A DNA stretch of 64,000 bases from Massospora cicadina (GCA_022478985.1 JAKSZP010005263.1:248001-312000), one strand, 5' to 3'; numbered from the stretch's first letter, positions 11,392 to 23,199 are shown. The notes: generated from the sequence alone by a model not told the origin. Numbers and translations are program-made.

Positions 11392-12340
11392 TGTTGGGAT
11401 TTCTGGACACTTGGGTGCTCGCATTGTGCCAGATCAAAACCCCAACAATAAGGCAGGCGAGGTATGCATGTACGTCGCTCTGCTTAAGAGAAAGAGGGCC
11501 AAAGTTCCATCTAAGTTTACCAGCCACAACCCTTTATTGGAGAAGAAATTTTAAATCTATTTTATAATAAATCAATATAGTAAAATATGGGATATTATAT
11601 TAGGAATAATATGATAGGTGCTAAGAGATAATTTATTAGAATTGAGCTTTGCAATAGTTAAAATTCTAGGGATAATAGTTGGAAGGGGAGGATACCTAAG
11701 TGGTAGAGTGGTGACCTCTACCACTGCCTCCCCAAGTTTGATTCCGGTACTGGAACTTTGGGTAGGGGACAATTATGACTGTGTTGGCGTTGCACACCAA
11801 TGCCCTAAACTGAGATAGCAAATAGAAAAGGCGGTCCATGGAGTTCCTGGCCTATCATATGCCACACGTGGAGGTTTTCCAGATTTTATCCTCCTTTCCC
11901 ATTCATTCAATTTCCCTTAATCGGTGCAGTATTGTCCCCAGGTCGGCCCACCTCAAATAAAATAAGGCTAATAGTTGGAGGCTAGAAGATTCATTAAAAG
12001 TGGAAAAAGATATGAAGGAATAGAAGGCAAACGAATGCCTCTCTTATGGAAACTCTCAGCATCAGTTGTCAGTTAGATAATCAATTTAGTTTAACAAATA
12101 GTAAAATAATGGCTAATCATTTTAGCAAAAGCCACTGATAATCACAGAATTTATATTATTATCATGATTGATCCCAGACTGCTAAATCACTCATATTAAA
12201 AATGTTATTGGGGGGTGATTTTGACCCATAAAGGGCTCAACTAAGTTAGTGTGGAACCTAATTCAGCGTTCTTTATTAATTTAATATTGACAAATCACAC
12301 CCCTAGTAAGTCTTTACCATTGAAAGAACAATGCCTGATA
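11392..12340 (-). repeat. Element E 3' LTR (left), interrupted by a SINE
   Basis: It starts TGTTGGGATTT and ends near ATGCCTGATA, where the right copy has AGCCTGACA. Similarity with 14953-15613 is clear along the whole length except for the SINE at 11684-11968. Confidence 0.85.
11673..11979 (+). mobile_element. SINE copy S1 (body 11684-11968) with 11-bp target duplications
   Basis: The body is 285 bp, flanked by TAATAGTTGGA at 11673-11683 and 11969-11979. The other LTR of element E lacks the insert, which gives an empty-site control. The head is tRNA-like: a TACCTAAGTGG box A-like stretch, then AGTTTGATTCC resembling box B (GGTTCGANTCC). The end, CCCAGGTCGGCCCACCTCAAATAAA, matches the tail of the SINE at 34619. 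Only the middle is unlike the 136-139 bp copies. SINEs are transcribed by RNA polymerase III and moved by LINE enzymes. Confidence 0.8.
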
Positions 12341-12549
12341 GAACCCCTTCAAGTTTCAGCTAGAGGGCAAGTGCCCAGATGGGGGTCATCAGATCTCCTC
12401 AGCATAGTTTGGTTGGGAAACCAAAGCAGTGGAGATTCTAGTGCCCGTTGGGTTTTGTAAAAAACAAAGAAAGATCAAAATGTAGCGGGGTTGGTATAGG
12501 CCAAAGGTTGATAGCGTGGAGACAAACCTGAGATCTGGTAAGAGGTGAC

Positions 12550-14700
12550 TTTGGCGTTTGTCACCAGAAGGGATATAGGCGTCAGGGAGAACTGAATGCT
12601 TCGCCTATTTGAGATCATTGGCAACAGTTGCTAGTAAAAACACAAGTGGAGATCAACTGAATGCTTTGCCTCTTTAAGATTGTCAGCATGGAGTGCCAGT
12701 AAGAACAGAAACGGCAGAGAGCCACTAAATCTTTTGCCTACCTGAGAAAAAATCAGCATCGTTTTGCTGGTAAGAACATAGGTGGTGGGGGAAATTGAAT
12801 GCCTGGCCTTTTGAAAATCGTCAGCACTGATGGCTGGCAAGTATATAGGCGTCAAGCAACTTAATGCTTGGCCCATTTAAGATCATCAGACTTGGTGACT
12901 GGTATTTTAGAAAAATAATTGGGGAGTGGCCTCAGCAAAGCATTTTAGTTATCCTCAGCATCAAGTTGCTAGTAAACCCTTGAATCACCTCAACTCAATT
13001 AAATGAGGAGCGCGATTTTAAAAAAAAGACATTTTTAATAGATTACCATTGCATTGTAATGTTTGCAATCAAAATCTTAGTTGGCAGAAAACTTACTAGC
13101 TCTTAATGAAAGAATTTTGGCATTCCGCTGGAGCCATGATTACCTTCAGCGAAATTTGCTGGTAATTTTCTTAAAAATAATGTCTGGATTATCCTTGGCA
13201 TTTAGTCTCCAGTAATCCTGTAAACCTCAGCGTCAGATTATTAATCCGCCAGAAAAATAAATTTAATAAATAACTATAAATTGTTGACATCCTCAGCTTC
13301 AGTCATTAGTGCCATATTAGCATCAAATCTATCAGAGGATTCTGACACTATAAACTATCTCAACCCAAATAATTGGAGAGCCCAATTCAGAAATTGTAGA
13401 TAGAGACTGTTGGTTGGTCTATACTCAGCATTAATTTCAAGTAATGAACCTAAGTGTCATCTGCGTGATTGTTGGGGGTTAGTGATTTAAACCATCAATA
13501 AAGTTGGCTTAAGTTTACACCCCAGAGGTTGTACTGAGCAGCGAATAGCCTGGGGCCTGGTGGCAGGCTTAGGAAGGTGTGATTGAGAGTTTGACGCATG
13601 TTGAAAGGTTCTTATTTTCACCTCCTTCAGAATTATTGGGGAGAGGAGCAGGCTCAGGTCACCTGCGGTGGTTAGGACATAGGCAGCAGAGCGATTGAAT
13701 GCCTGGCCTATCTAAAAGATCAGCAGCTGCAGGGCCAGCATCAGGAGGTGATACTGGAAAGATCATCGACATAAGGTGTTAGCATTGGGGATTGGCCCAA
13801 GAGAGGTCCTCAGCCTAGTAGCCAGAATGGTGGATTTTCCCCAATGAGGCCATCAGCATTGGTAGCCGGCAAAGAGGAGTAGCCCTAGAAAGAAAATTGG
13901 TGTTGACAGACGGCATTAGGGATTAACCCCAGAATTTTTAAAGACGGCTGATAGATGGAAGTATCTTGATTCAATAAATGGGAGCACACTTCAAGTTTTT
14001 CATCATATTAGTTATTATCAGGATAGCTTACTCAAATTAATGAGAAACACACGGAAATTCTTAATATGGCTCAACTCAATTTAATAAGGAGCTTAAGCTA
14101 AATCATAGTTTATAATTTAGCTTAACTTAACTTAATGAGGAGCTAAACTCAAATTACCTTAATTGTTAACTAAAAAGATATATACATCTAATTCAAGTGA
14201 ATTAATTTGCAGCCAACCCTGTTTAATCAATTTCTGATGCTGGGATCTGCACATGCAAAACTTCTAAATTAAGAACCTGGGGAAGTAGTTGTTGGTATCA
14301 CCTCTCACCTCTAAATATCGTCAGAATTGAGGAGATTAAATCTGAAATACGTTGTTGACTGAGTTAATTGACAATGGTTTGACGTGGGTGAGCTGTCAGC
14401 ACTTATGGCCAAGAAAAAACCATTAAAGGTGAGCCACCTCCTCGCTTATACTATCATTTAAAGAGATATGTTTCACCTCCTCCAGAATTGTCAGGGGGAT
14501 AGAAAGTCCCAGGTTGTCCTGAATTGGTTGAAGCGGAGCAATTGAATGCCTGGCCTATTTTAAGAGATCAGGGCAAGGGTTGCCAGCATTGGGGATGACC
14601 CTGTAAATACCATCAACATCAGGCGCCAACATCAGGGATTGGCTTCAGGAAATTCATCAGTGCTGGTAGCTTGCATCATGGGGTAGTCCCTGGAAAGAGT
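12550..14700. repeat. Array of degenerate hairpin-type repeats inside element E
   Basis: A motif near TCAGCATCNGTTGCYRGTAA recurs about fifteen times. Examples lie at 12616, 12676, 12752, 12820, 12955, 13145, 13720, 13850, 14390 and 14655. At 12594-12870 the motif is in a loose tandem of 65-71 bp with GAATGCCTGGCC. Many copies pair CAGCA with TGCTG, for example at 12754-12769. Related copies sit in the E LTRs (12055, 15310). Confidence 0.7.
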
Positions 14701-14933
14701 ATACTGAGGGACTCAGTGAGTAATTTGAAGTCAGGTTGGACAGCTAAAAGTTGTAACTTAACCTCTGATAGGTTCAGCGGTTTACTGGTTAAACTTGAGC
14801 AGTAATTGGGGGTTTGGCAGTTCTCAAGTGGGTGTGACCTCAACCTCTTGCAAAGCTTCCCAAAAGCTCATCTTGGTGCAGGTAGGCGAATCCCTTTTCA
14901 GGTAAAAGTGGAAACTTAGGGGAATATAGGGAC

Positions 14934-14951
14934 CCCCTGTAATGAGCACCA
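14934..14951 (-). other. Element E primer-binding site, tRNA type
   Basis: On the minus strand it reads TGGTGCTCATTACAGGGG, immediately inside the right LTR. It matches the site of element C with one change. Confidence 0.7.
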
Positions 14952-14952
14952 G

Positions 14953-15613
14953 TATCAGGATCTCTGACCTCTTGGGTGTTTACATAGTGCCAGCTCAGAT
15001 CCCAACAATAGGGCAGGTGTGGTAGGATTAATACGTCGCCTTGCCCAAGAGAAAGGGAGCCAAAGTCCATCTAAGTTTACCATCATTGACCCTTGCCAAG
15101 AAAGGGATCTTTGATAAGAATTTCTACTAAATTAGTTATAGTAATTATGAGATATTATTAGGTATAGTAATAATAGGTGATGAGATTTAATTTATTAAAA
15201 TTGAGCCTCAAAATTGTTTAATTTTAATCCTAATATTGGAAGGCGAGATTATTAATTAAAAGCAGGGGAAAAATATTAAGCAATAGAAGGAAAACAAATT
15301 TCTCACTTAGGGAAACTCTCAGCATCAGTTGTCAGTTAGATAATAGTACACTAGGTTGAGCAATAGAAAATAACGGACGATTATCTTTAGCATCAGTTGC
15401 TAGTAATCACAGAATTCAAATTGTTATCAGGATTGTTACTGGACTGCTACCTTGCTTTAAATACTAATAAATGTTATTGAGGATGATCCCTGACCCATCA
15501 AATGACTCAACCTAAGTTAATGGGGAGCCTAATTTGGCATTTGTCAATAACTAATACTAGCGAGTTGCGACCCCTAGTAATAGGCTTCACCCTGAAAAAG
15601 GGAAAGCCTGACA
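14953..15613 (-). repeat. Element E 5' LTR (right)
   Basis: This 661-bp copy aligns with 11392-12340. The TG start has decayed to TA, and the end is CCTGACA. The CATAT duplication follows at once. Confidence 0.85.
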
Positions 15614-16000
15614 CATATTACTAAGAAGATGTCCATGGATCAGCTCAACTATGCCATCTATAAAAAATCCTTGCTGTTTTTGGGGCCGTACAACATGGAG
15701 CTACCATTTGCATGGTTCTAGATGGCTTTTCACCATCTAAACGACTACAAAGCTTTAATGTAATACCGTTACCCCCTGAAGCTGACTCCTCATTAGCCCA
15801 GGTGGCTGGAGATCCTGTACATGTCAATTTCCAATATGAACTTATAAAGGGTGACAATAACTTGGTTCCTGACATCCTCCTGAAAAACCCTGCCTTTTCA
15901 CTTGACCCTGCTTCTACAACTCCAAAATAATTAAATGTTGATAAGGATGTATCAGGATAAAGAAGGCATCCACGTCAAGCACCCCACATTGCTTGCTATA
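15614..16000 (+). pseudogene. Gypsy B RNase H, second part
   Basis: After the CATAT duplication the frame reads 'MDQLNYAIYKKSLL', the E.NY...KELLA block that should follow the first part at 11391. A later open stretch (15712-15930) ends in 'IKGDNNLVPDILLKNPA', matching the G..N..AD.LSR end of the RNase H to integrase linker. This continuity shows that element E interrupted one domain. Confidence 0.75.
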
Positions 16001-16129
16001 GAGTCCTAGACTGGGTATGTGGACACCCATCTTGAGTTATACTGTTATAGCACCTATTGGGTGAAAACCTAAAGATAAAGCAATACTTCTAAAGAAACGG
16101 AAAACCATTAGAGAAGGGCTATCAGATAC

Positions 16130-16720
16130 TTGATGAAGTCATATTTTAAAAAGGTAAATGGTGGGTCTATATGGGCCATTGCAAGAAGAGGTGATCTTCA
16201 GGGCCATGACCCTCCCACCACTGGCCATCTGGTAAAACAGGCTGTCAAGTTAATTCAACACTCCTACAGTTGGAAAATTCTTGTCTTAGATGTTGTTAAA
16301 TTCACAAAATTTTGTCTAACGTGTAAATGGCTAAAATCCAGCGCCCAAAATTCTTCTGGACCCCTGATAACTCTTTACACTAACAAAGGCCCATAGCTTC
16401 AGTATTAGTGAACATCTTTGTTGAACTTCCCTTGTCCAGGGATTATGATGCGGTGATGGTAGTTAATGATTTCTTCACCAAGGTAGCCCATTTCATCCCC
16501 TTTAACACCAGCATCATATATGTTCAAAACTCCCACTGTTCATTTACCACATCTTCTGTTTGCACGGCATTCCAAAGGAGATCATCAGCAACTGCAGTCT
16601 CCAATATAAAGCTCATTTTTGGAAACTTTTTTATCTATCTTAGGTATCCGCTCTGTTGCTCCACAGCCCTTCATCCTCAGTCAGACAGACAAACTAAGAG
16701 AAGGTGAACCAAGATTAAAG
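16130..16720 (+). pseudogene. Gypsy B integrase
   Basis: The zinc-binding part has 'PPTTGHLVKQAVKLIQHSY' and 'FCLTCKWLKS', an H...CxxC pattern. The core has 'NIFVELPLSRDYDAVMVV' and 'FFTKVAHFIPFN', then traces of 'GIPKEIIS' and 'ALHPQSDRQTKR' around the second Asp and catalytic Glu. The second Asp is Asn in the readable frame. Several frame changes are present. Confidence 0.8.
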
Positions 16721-17400
16721 CAGTTCTGTATAGCTACTCTAATGTGATATAGGACAATTGGTGCTCTCATCTACCACTGGGAAATTCTCATATAATAACC
16801 TGGCCCACACCATGATGGGCACCTCTAACATTTTTGTGAACTATGACTACAAACCCAGCTTTATTTAAGTCTACAGCTACAGTAAACAATTGCAGCTAAA
16901 AAACTTGCAAAAGAGTTAAGAAACATCCATAAGATGGTGAAGGAACATCTGGCCAACGCTGTGAGAGCTTATAAAGCTTATGTTGACTGTTAATGTTGCA
17001 AGAAGTCCAAGTGCAAGCCAGGCGACTTAGATATTTTAAAAGTCATGAACTTGCATCTAAAGAAACCCTGCCTAAATAAGGTACTAAATGCGTTTGTCCA
17101 CTTATATCATCTAAAGTTAGGACATTCAGTTTATCAAGTAGATCCAACTATTAAATCAAAAGCTTCAATCCCTCCACAAGTGTCTCTTGATCCACATGAT
17201 GGCCCCATGTCTTCTCATCCTAAACCATGATGGTAGATGGTGAACTGCAGTAGAAAATCTGAACAATCCTTACCTCCCGCCTATCAGGATATCACATTCA
17301 GTATATGGTGTCCTAGAAGGGATATAATAAAACTGAGAGTAGCTGGGTGTCCCACAAAGATGCTAATGCTCATTAATTAATATATGACATTCATAAAAGG
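16721..17400 (+). pseudogene. Gypsy B pol C-terminal region
   Basis: It contains 'YNNLAHTMMGTSNIFVNYDY', the block typical of the integrase C-terminal side (YN...HS..G.SPF...YG), and then a weak 61-residue open stretch at 17045-17230. No convincing chromodomain can be read. Confidence 0.6.
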
Positions 17401-17496
17401 TTCCATGATGCTGTAGGTTCCGCCTCTTAAGGTGTTGGTTTCTTTATAATTGACTACATTGTCCATCTTGGATTAGTTTAAGCCCTAATTTATTTT

Positions 17497-17635
17497 TAAA
17501 GTAAACAAGGTAAATTGACCTTGTGACAAATATAACACGCCGAGTTTTTAATCCTGTGCTGATTTTGAACCTGTTTCAATAAAAACCCAACCCAGAATGA
17601 AGCAGGAACCACCCTGCTATGCTATACACTCTCCC
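17497..17635 (-). mobile_element. SINE copy S2 (minus strand)
   Basis: This 139-bp body aligns with the copy at 55334-55471 along its whole length. On the minus strand it has a box A match TAGCATAGCAGG (all fixed positions of TRGCNNAGYNGG), a box B-like GGTTCAAAATC about 40 bases later, and a tail TTTGTCACAAGGTCAATTTAC. Flanks share an AATTTATT core (17487 and 17637), but the region is too simple in composition for a firm target duplication. Confidence 0.75.
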
Positions 17636-18206
17636 AAATTTATTATAAATAAGTATATATATTTTCCAGCTTATAAAGTAAGCTTTTTAAGATTATAATT
17701 AACAGTCTTTTGTTCAGCGATAGTTTATAGCTAAAGGTTCACTTGCAATTCACCATATAATTCAAATCCAAGGATTGGTTATGATTAATGTTTTATTGGG
17801 GATCATCCCTAACAATACTGATAGGTAATTTGATGATGGCTAGATAGACGATATTTAAATTTCCATTTTTGAATCATTTAGGTTGAGGCACAAAAATGAT
17901 TAGGGGCATTCTTTGAATCTACCAAAGCATTTTTAACGCTTATTCTGGTGGTAGCTTGTAATAACCAACAATGCAACCCCTAAGAAATCATTGTTTGATT
18001 CCTGACACTATTATATGTCTGCCAAACTGTAAAGTTGGCTACAGAGGATTGACTAAGGAGATGAACCTACTATGTTTGGAGGTCAAGCGAAGGGTTAAAT
18101 CTTTAAGAGAATAACCAGTTGATCTTTAGTAAGCCAGATAAAAAATTGTGCGACTTTTGCCCTATAAAGATCTATAGTATTTTCGAATAAAGAGAAAAAC
18201 CAGTTG
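17636..18206. other. Unassigned A+T-rich stretch
   Basis: It may hold the gypsy B 3' LTR, but no partner could be found. It is the host sequence into which O1 inserted. Confidence 0.3.
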
Positions 18207-20182
18207 TTAGATATTTATTATAAAATTATAGAAGTTAAAAATTCATTTGAGGTAAGCCAACCAGGGGATGGACATTACCAAAACAAAGAAACCAAACAAG
18301 TGAACTGAAAACACTAACCAAACGCCCTAAATGAGCGGTGAGACATCAAAACAAAATGAAAAATAAACTACCAGGTGTAGCAGCGGTGAACCGCTTATCC
18401 CACCATGGTAGAGGGGGAGGGGGGATCAGGCAGATTAACTATATCAGCTTCAATATTAAAGAGGTGGATCAAAGCTGAGAGCAAGGGGGTTGGGCATCCG
18501 CATGATGCTGGTCAAGGTGAAATAGATAATTGTTAAGATTGCCATTGGCAATTTGGGCCTGGAGCAAAGCCTCTAAGAGTTTGGCAACATGGTGTTTGGC
18601 TGTTATGTGTTCATCGAGAAGCTGGGCAAATTTCGTAATATTGACTCTGGTGATACATGTGATGGGGGAAAAATCTGCCAGTGCAGCAACATGCTTGACA
18701 GCGAGGTGGCAGTTTCAGTTAATCGTTTGATTTCCACTTTTGCAACCTCAGGGAAATCAGGAGGAAAATGGGTGATGTGTATCCCTTTCTTAAATTTAGT
18801 GAGAGAGAGCGCCATGGAATTACGGAGATAGTGACTATCAGGTGAAGCCACCTCAGTCTTGGCAAGCTGATGGTCGCTCAAGAAAGGGGTAGTGGTGGGT
18901 TTGGGGACATATTTCTTGGGCGGGAATGGGGCATCAAAGTCTGAAGGAAATTAAAATTTCAAATTAATCAGAAAGTCCAGAGGGGGGACAATTCCCCCTA
19001 TTTGGTTATTTCATCCAATAAGTCCCAGGGATTTTGGTTGAGTGGGATTGAGTCAGAGATATGTGGCTGTGGTTGGGTAGGCTTTGTAATGGGAAAATGT
19101 TTGGTTTGATTTTGGGTCTAAACTTGCTCCAAATTGGGTAGATTGTGAGAAATTTGGCTGGCTTGGGCTTTGGTTGCAAGGTTTTGATGATTTTTTGAGC
19201 ATTCAAGTGGACGGGGTAAGGGCAGCCAAAATTTTTACTCAAACGCTGTTTATGTGGCCTCACGGGTGGGCTTGGTGGTTTCTGCATTTTTTGACCTGTG
19301 GCGACAGTCCTTTTTAAAATGGTCCAACTCATGGCAGAGGTGACAAACTGTGCAGCTGTTGTCAATGCGAGCCCAAAATAAGTGATCTGATGCAGATGGG
19401 ATATAGGCATGCAGTGTGATGTGCTGGGCTATGGTTGGCTGGTGGAGGGCAATGGTGGCTATTGCCCAAGGTGCCACTAGTCTCTCAGCACCGCTCAGGA
19501 CAGGGAAGTGGAGGATGTGGTTTGTGCCATATTTGGACATCCTTGTCATTAATTCTTCATAGAGTTTTTGAGAAAAGTGTGAGGGAAGGTTTGCAAAGGA
19601 CACCACAAATGTGGTATCACTGAGGAGTCGTGAATGGGTGGTGTAATGTGTGTGTTTTTATATACTAAGGTCGTAGCTGATGCAGTGGCCGCGTCCTCTT
19701 CAGTGGGAAAGCCTATATCAACTTAGCTCTTGTAAGGGTGGAAGTTGATAAACCCAGCTGGTGCAAAGGTGGCCATTTCCAGCTCAATTATCACTTTGTT
19801 GGCATATGGTAAGAGACATCCATATTTGACATGGAGGCAAAAGTGAATATTGGATTGAGGTAAGGCTAGGGGGTAAAGGCAGGTTGGGTGGACTCATGCT
19901 AGGTGTAGTAATAAGTCCCTTGGAGGGACAAATTGGCCTGTTGCATTAGGTGGGCTGAATGATCCAGTCCACATGAGTTTGCCTGCTGGGCGGTAAATAC
20001 TATCAGGTGGAGCAACGCTGCCCCACACTGGGGCAGCAGGTGGTGGATCTGAAGACATAAATGGAAAACTGATGTGGTGTAGGTGGTGATGGAAAATTAA
20101 CTTTATTTTTTAATCAAAACACTTAAAAATGATGTTGATCAGAAAGAAAAAGAAAATCGCACTTTTTAGATATTTATTATAA
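18207..20182 (-). mobile_element. O1: ORF1-only retroposon (body 18224-20165) with a perfect 17-bp target duplication
   Basis: The body of 1942 bp is flanked by TTAGATATTTATTATAA at 18207-18223 and 20166-20182. Read on the minus strand it starts with a 5' segment (TCTTTCTGATCAACATCA) like the LINE 5' end, encodes one ORF1-type protein, and ends with CCCCTGGTTGGCTTACCTC and an A+T-rich end. No endonuclease or reverse transcriptase is present. Its length matches O2 (1917 bp) and O3 (1925 bp). It resembles HAL1 elements, which are L1 relatives that keep only ORF1. Confidence 0.85.
18480..19980 (-). pseudogene. O1 ORF1-type nucleic-acid-binding protein
   Basis: The protein is read in pieces. One piece (19250-19606) has 'MVSFANLPSHFSQKLYEELM', an RRM-like beta-alpha start, then 'FWARIDNSCTVCHLCHELDH' continuing FKKDC. 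This is a full CX2CX4HX4C zinc knuckle. A proline- and lysine-rich linker follows. A C-terminal helical piece near 18490-18660 includes 'ITRVNITKFAQLLDEHITA' and 'YLFHLDQHHADA'. The same C-terminal pattern occurs in O2 ('ITSNNIANFTTLLKVHLEA', 'YLDPHFEDA'). It probably binds the element RNA, as LINE ORF1 proteins do. I know no named family for the C-terminal segment. Confidence 0.75.
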
Positions 20183-22830
20183 TTTACTTCTATATTGAAG
20201 AGTTGAAGGGAATAAAATTTCCTAGTTGATTCTTTAAGCCATAGTAATAGTATACTTTAGTGGGGATGAAGCCACTTATTAAGAAGTTTAAATTGACTAG
20301 TTGGCTCCATACAACTAGTATTCCTTTTATTCTTACAACAAGTTTAAACCTGTGCACTAAATTTTCCAAATTAGTTTACAGGATCCTTACTGGCAGCCAT
20401 AAAGTTGCACTATAAGAACTTTTCTCCTGGCTAACGTCTCACTAGTAAAGTGGACTTTCTATAAGGTGTGAGTGACATCACAGCTAGTGTCATTAGGCCT
20501 TGCGTTGAACGCCAACCTAAATCCAAGTCTAGTAAAGCTCAAGGATAAGGACAGAGACCATAAAAATACCAGAGACCTCTTTAATGTCATTGATATAAAT
20601 GGTTTTGGCTCTACATGCAAAGGATAATCCTCATTGTGGAAAGCAACAGGAATCCAGGTAAGTTTATCCCATTTTTTTTAAATTACCATGTATGTGGTAA
20701 TTGAGTTTAGAATAGTTCTAAAAAGCTCAATTTTTTTGAAAGCAAAAAATACCAGCATGAATAGGGTTTTGAAAATTGCTTGGCTACAAATTTCACCCAT
20801 AAAACTTAAACACTTGCTGAAATTATTTTTGCTTTTCAAGGGAGATGTTACAAGCCTTAAATAAAGGGTATCATATGCTAAAACTGTTATCCTTTGTGTC
20901 CTTTTTTCATATTGTCTTGTATAAAATCCTCACCTGCAATGGCTTTCTTAGACAACAGTTATGCCTCACTTGGCTATTTTGACTAAATTCAAAAGCCCAC
21001 ACCAATAACTACTCTGTTAAGTCTGAAGAGCACCAATCTGTGTACGCTTAATATGGACCCTACCCAAACCTTCTATTTACAGGGTCACTTTCTTTTATTA
21101 CTCTGTACCAGTTTTGTGTGCGTTTTGACTCATAATTTCATATGAGAACTTATTATTATTACTTGGGATGTTATTTTCTGCTCATACCTCACAGTCTATC
21201 ATTTTGTCTTCTTTTCCCCTAGAGCTTTCCCTTCTGCATCTTTCTTTGAGATACTTTTATTCACAATAGGCTGCATAGTTGAGTTTTTGAACTTTAGAGT
21301 ATTTTCTGTTAGCAACTACTAATTTTTATTCAAAAGTCAGTCTGACGTAATTGATGAGAAATACTCCCACATAATATTGTGTCAGTACTAAGGTATGAAG
21401 TAGGGTAGCATCAGTGATAGTATTGGCTACTCTTCTTTAAATTGTGGGATTAGATCAAGTACAATATAGTAGTCTTACAAGATCTTATTGAATTTAATTG
21501 CAAGTAACTTGATCTACCCAACTGGAGAAGAGTTCAGTAAGATTATATATTTATCTCAGTTGAGGAGCAGAGACTAACATAAATAACAGTTAACAAGTGA
21601 TATGTGGTAATCTACAGTGTCATTAGAATGATTAAGATAATTTTGACTGGAATGTAGGCTTAATTCTCAATGAACTAAAAAAATCTAGAATTCCAGAAGT
21701 ACAGCCATTTAATGACCTATTTATTGAATATATAGAGAAGATATAAGGGAAACTAAAAGTTCAAGAACATACTAAAGGCCCAAGAATTATTCTAAAAGAA
21801 GTTGCTGGGGCAATCTCAGGTCGAGCTTGGGAATCCTGGGAGGTGGGAGGGGCTGAGAGGTCACCAGGGTATTAGTATTTGTGGTTGCATGTCATTGGTA
21901 ATACTGAAAATGGGGATAGACTTCCCAGGTAAGAGGGTAGCTTCAATGGAAAAAAGAGATTTTAATCTCCAATTAGTAATGATTGATGCAGATGCAGAGA
22001 TATGAAGTATTCATGCCTTGGAAGATAAAGTAGGCCATCACATATGGAGCCAGGTTGTGGGACACAGATGAGGCTACTATTTTGAATATATTTATGTCCC
22101 AGTTCAAGTTGAGGCCTAGTACACAAGTAGTGGATTATGTGTTGCTCAAGATATCCAATTTTAAGAATGAGTTAAAAAATACTTAGTAAAGGTTAGAAAA
22201 GTAACCAGAGCTGATCCTACTGGTAATCGCACCCTTTTGTAAAAAAGAGAAGCAAAATAGGATTATTCAACTCTTAGTTTTAGGCTTTGCCACAGTTCAG
22301 AAAGGCTAGTGATGGTTTAAGATTGATATAAAAATTTAAACATAAATTGAAGTTTAAGTTAAAATTTAAATGGTTCATTTTATGTGTATTCTAAAATTAG
22401 TTTAAGTTTCACAAATGAGCAAAAAAGTATGTGAGCATAAGGAAGAACAGAATAAAAAAGGGATACTGTAAGCTTTAAAATTTGATTTGATTGATCACAA
22501 CCCAAAGTTGGGGAGAATTTGGGATTAGTAATGCAGCTGGAAATAGCTTTTGAAACAAGAAATATTTTAATATTAGGTCTAGCTAAACCATACTTGCAGC
22601 CATTTTGGAGGGTTTGGGGCCACAGGGGGGCAGGATCTTGACTGTTGGTGAGGGAGGTCTAAATGGTGGAGCCTTTGGGCTGTTTGGGTGCAAGGTGCAA
22701 GTGGTTGGAACTCCGTGAAACTTCTCTATTGCTGAAGCATCTCTAAGCAAACATGAGAACATTTTGAGGTGTGTTTTTATCAATATTAGAATTGGTGTAA
22801 GGCATTTGGCTCAATCCAACAAGATATTCA
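20183..22830. other. Decayed A+T-rich region, mostly unassigned
   Basis: No motif is secure. A possible gag-like segment, 'FKLRPSTQVVDYVLLKISNF', lies near 22090-22180. A proline-rich minus-strand open stretch of 66 residues lies at 22583-22783. Because the gypsy A pol end follows at 22830, part of this stretch may be an upstream tandem copy of A. Confidence 0.3.
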
Positions 22831-23180
22831 TAGTCATAAAACCTTTCAGGACTAGAAAGAGATCAAACTCAAGGCCTTGCCACTTACCCAGATCTCTGAC
22901 CTATGGCATAACCTGTACAAGTAATGAGTAGCTTCTGCCCATCCCTGCTTCCCAGGCTTCTTCCCCCAACAATTCCCAATCCCACTTTGGTCTTCAAAGT
23001 ACTACCTGAAAAAAATCAGAAAACTCTGTGCAGATTTTGGAATCTTTGGATGATCAATAACACGGTCTTCAGACATCACTCTCAACAGGTGGTTAATCAA
23101 AAGTCGCCTGGATGGAAAAAAGTATTTAGTGAGTCAAAATTTAGGCAAGAAGTTAAAGAAAAAGGTTGAACTTAGGAATC
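22830..23180 (+). pseudogene. Pol 3' end of a tandem gypsy A copy
   Basis: The block from 'caaggccttgccacttaccc' (22872) through 'agaaaaaggttg' (23156) aligns with 35710-36010 of the main gypsy A copy. It directly precedes the A 5' LTR, so the layout is pol end, LTR, gag-pol, LTR: a tandem. Confidence 0.6.
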
Positions 23181-23199
23181 AAACCTGATACTAAATTCC

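Larger units (their letters stand above)
11392..15613 (-). mobile_element. Element E: non-autonomous minus-strand LTR retrotransposon (LARD-like)
   Basis: The element is bounded by CATAT duplications and starts TG and ends CA. Its LTRs are 11392-12340 and 14953-15613. The left LTR is longer only because it holds a SINE; without the SINE and its duplication it is 653 bp, against 661 bp for the right LTR. The primer site beside the right LTR sets the minus orientation. The 2.6 kb interior has no gag or pol motif. Instead it is full of degenerate copies of a hairpin-type motif. This fits a large retrotransposon derivative that depends on enzymes from an autonomous relative, perhaps G1. Confidence 0.85.
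9900..17400 (+). mobile_element. Gypsy B: plus-strand Ty3/gypsy element split by element E and hit by a SINE
   Basis: Protease, reverse transcriptase and the first part of RNase H lie at 9.9-11.39 kb. The RNase H resumes at 15619 directly after element E, and integrase and the pol C-terminus follow to about 17.4 kb. The join across E is supported by a 5-bp duplication (CATAT) and by RNase H motifs on both sides. LTRs were not identified. Many stops are present. The base composition is A+T-rich compared with element F. Confidence 0.75.

Noticed and set aside
11684..11760. Functional tRNA gene
   Set aside because: The tRNA-like head lacks a full cloverleaf and is part of a SINE with a target duplication. 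The same applies to 17497-17635, 34619-34754 and 55334-55471.
18589..18831. Plus-strand 80-residue open frame
   Set aside because: It is antisense to the O1 ORF1 C-terminal region, which has clear homology to O2.
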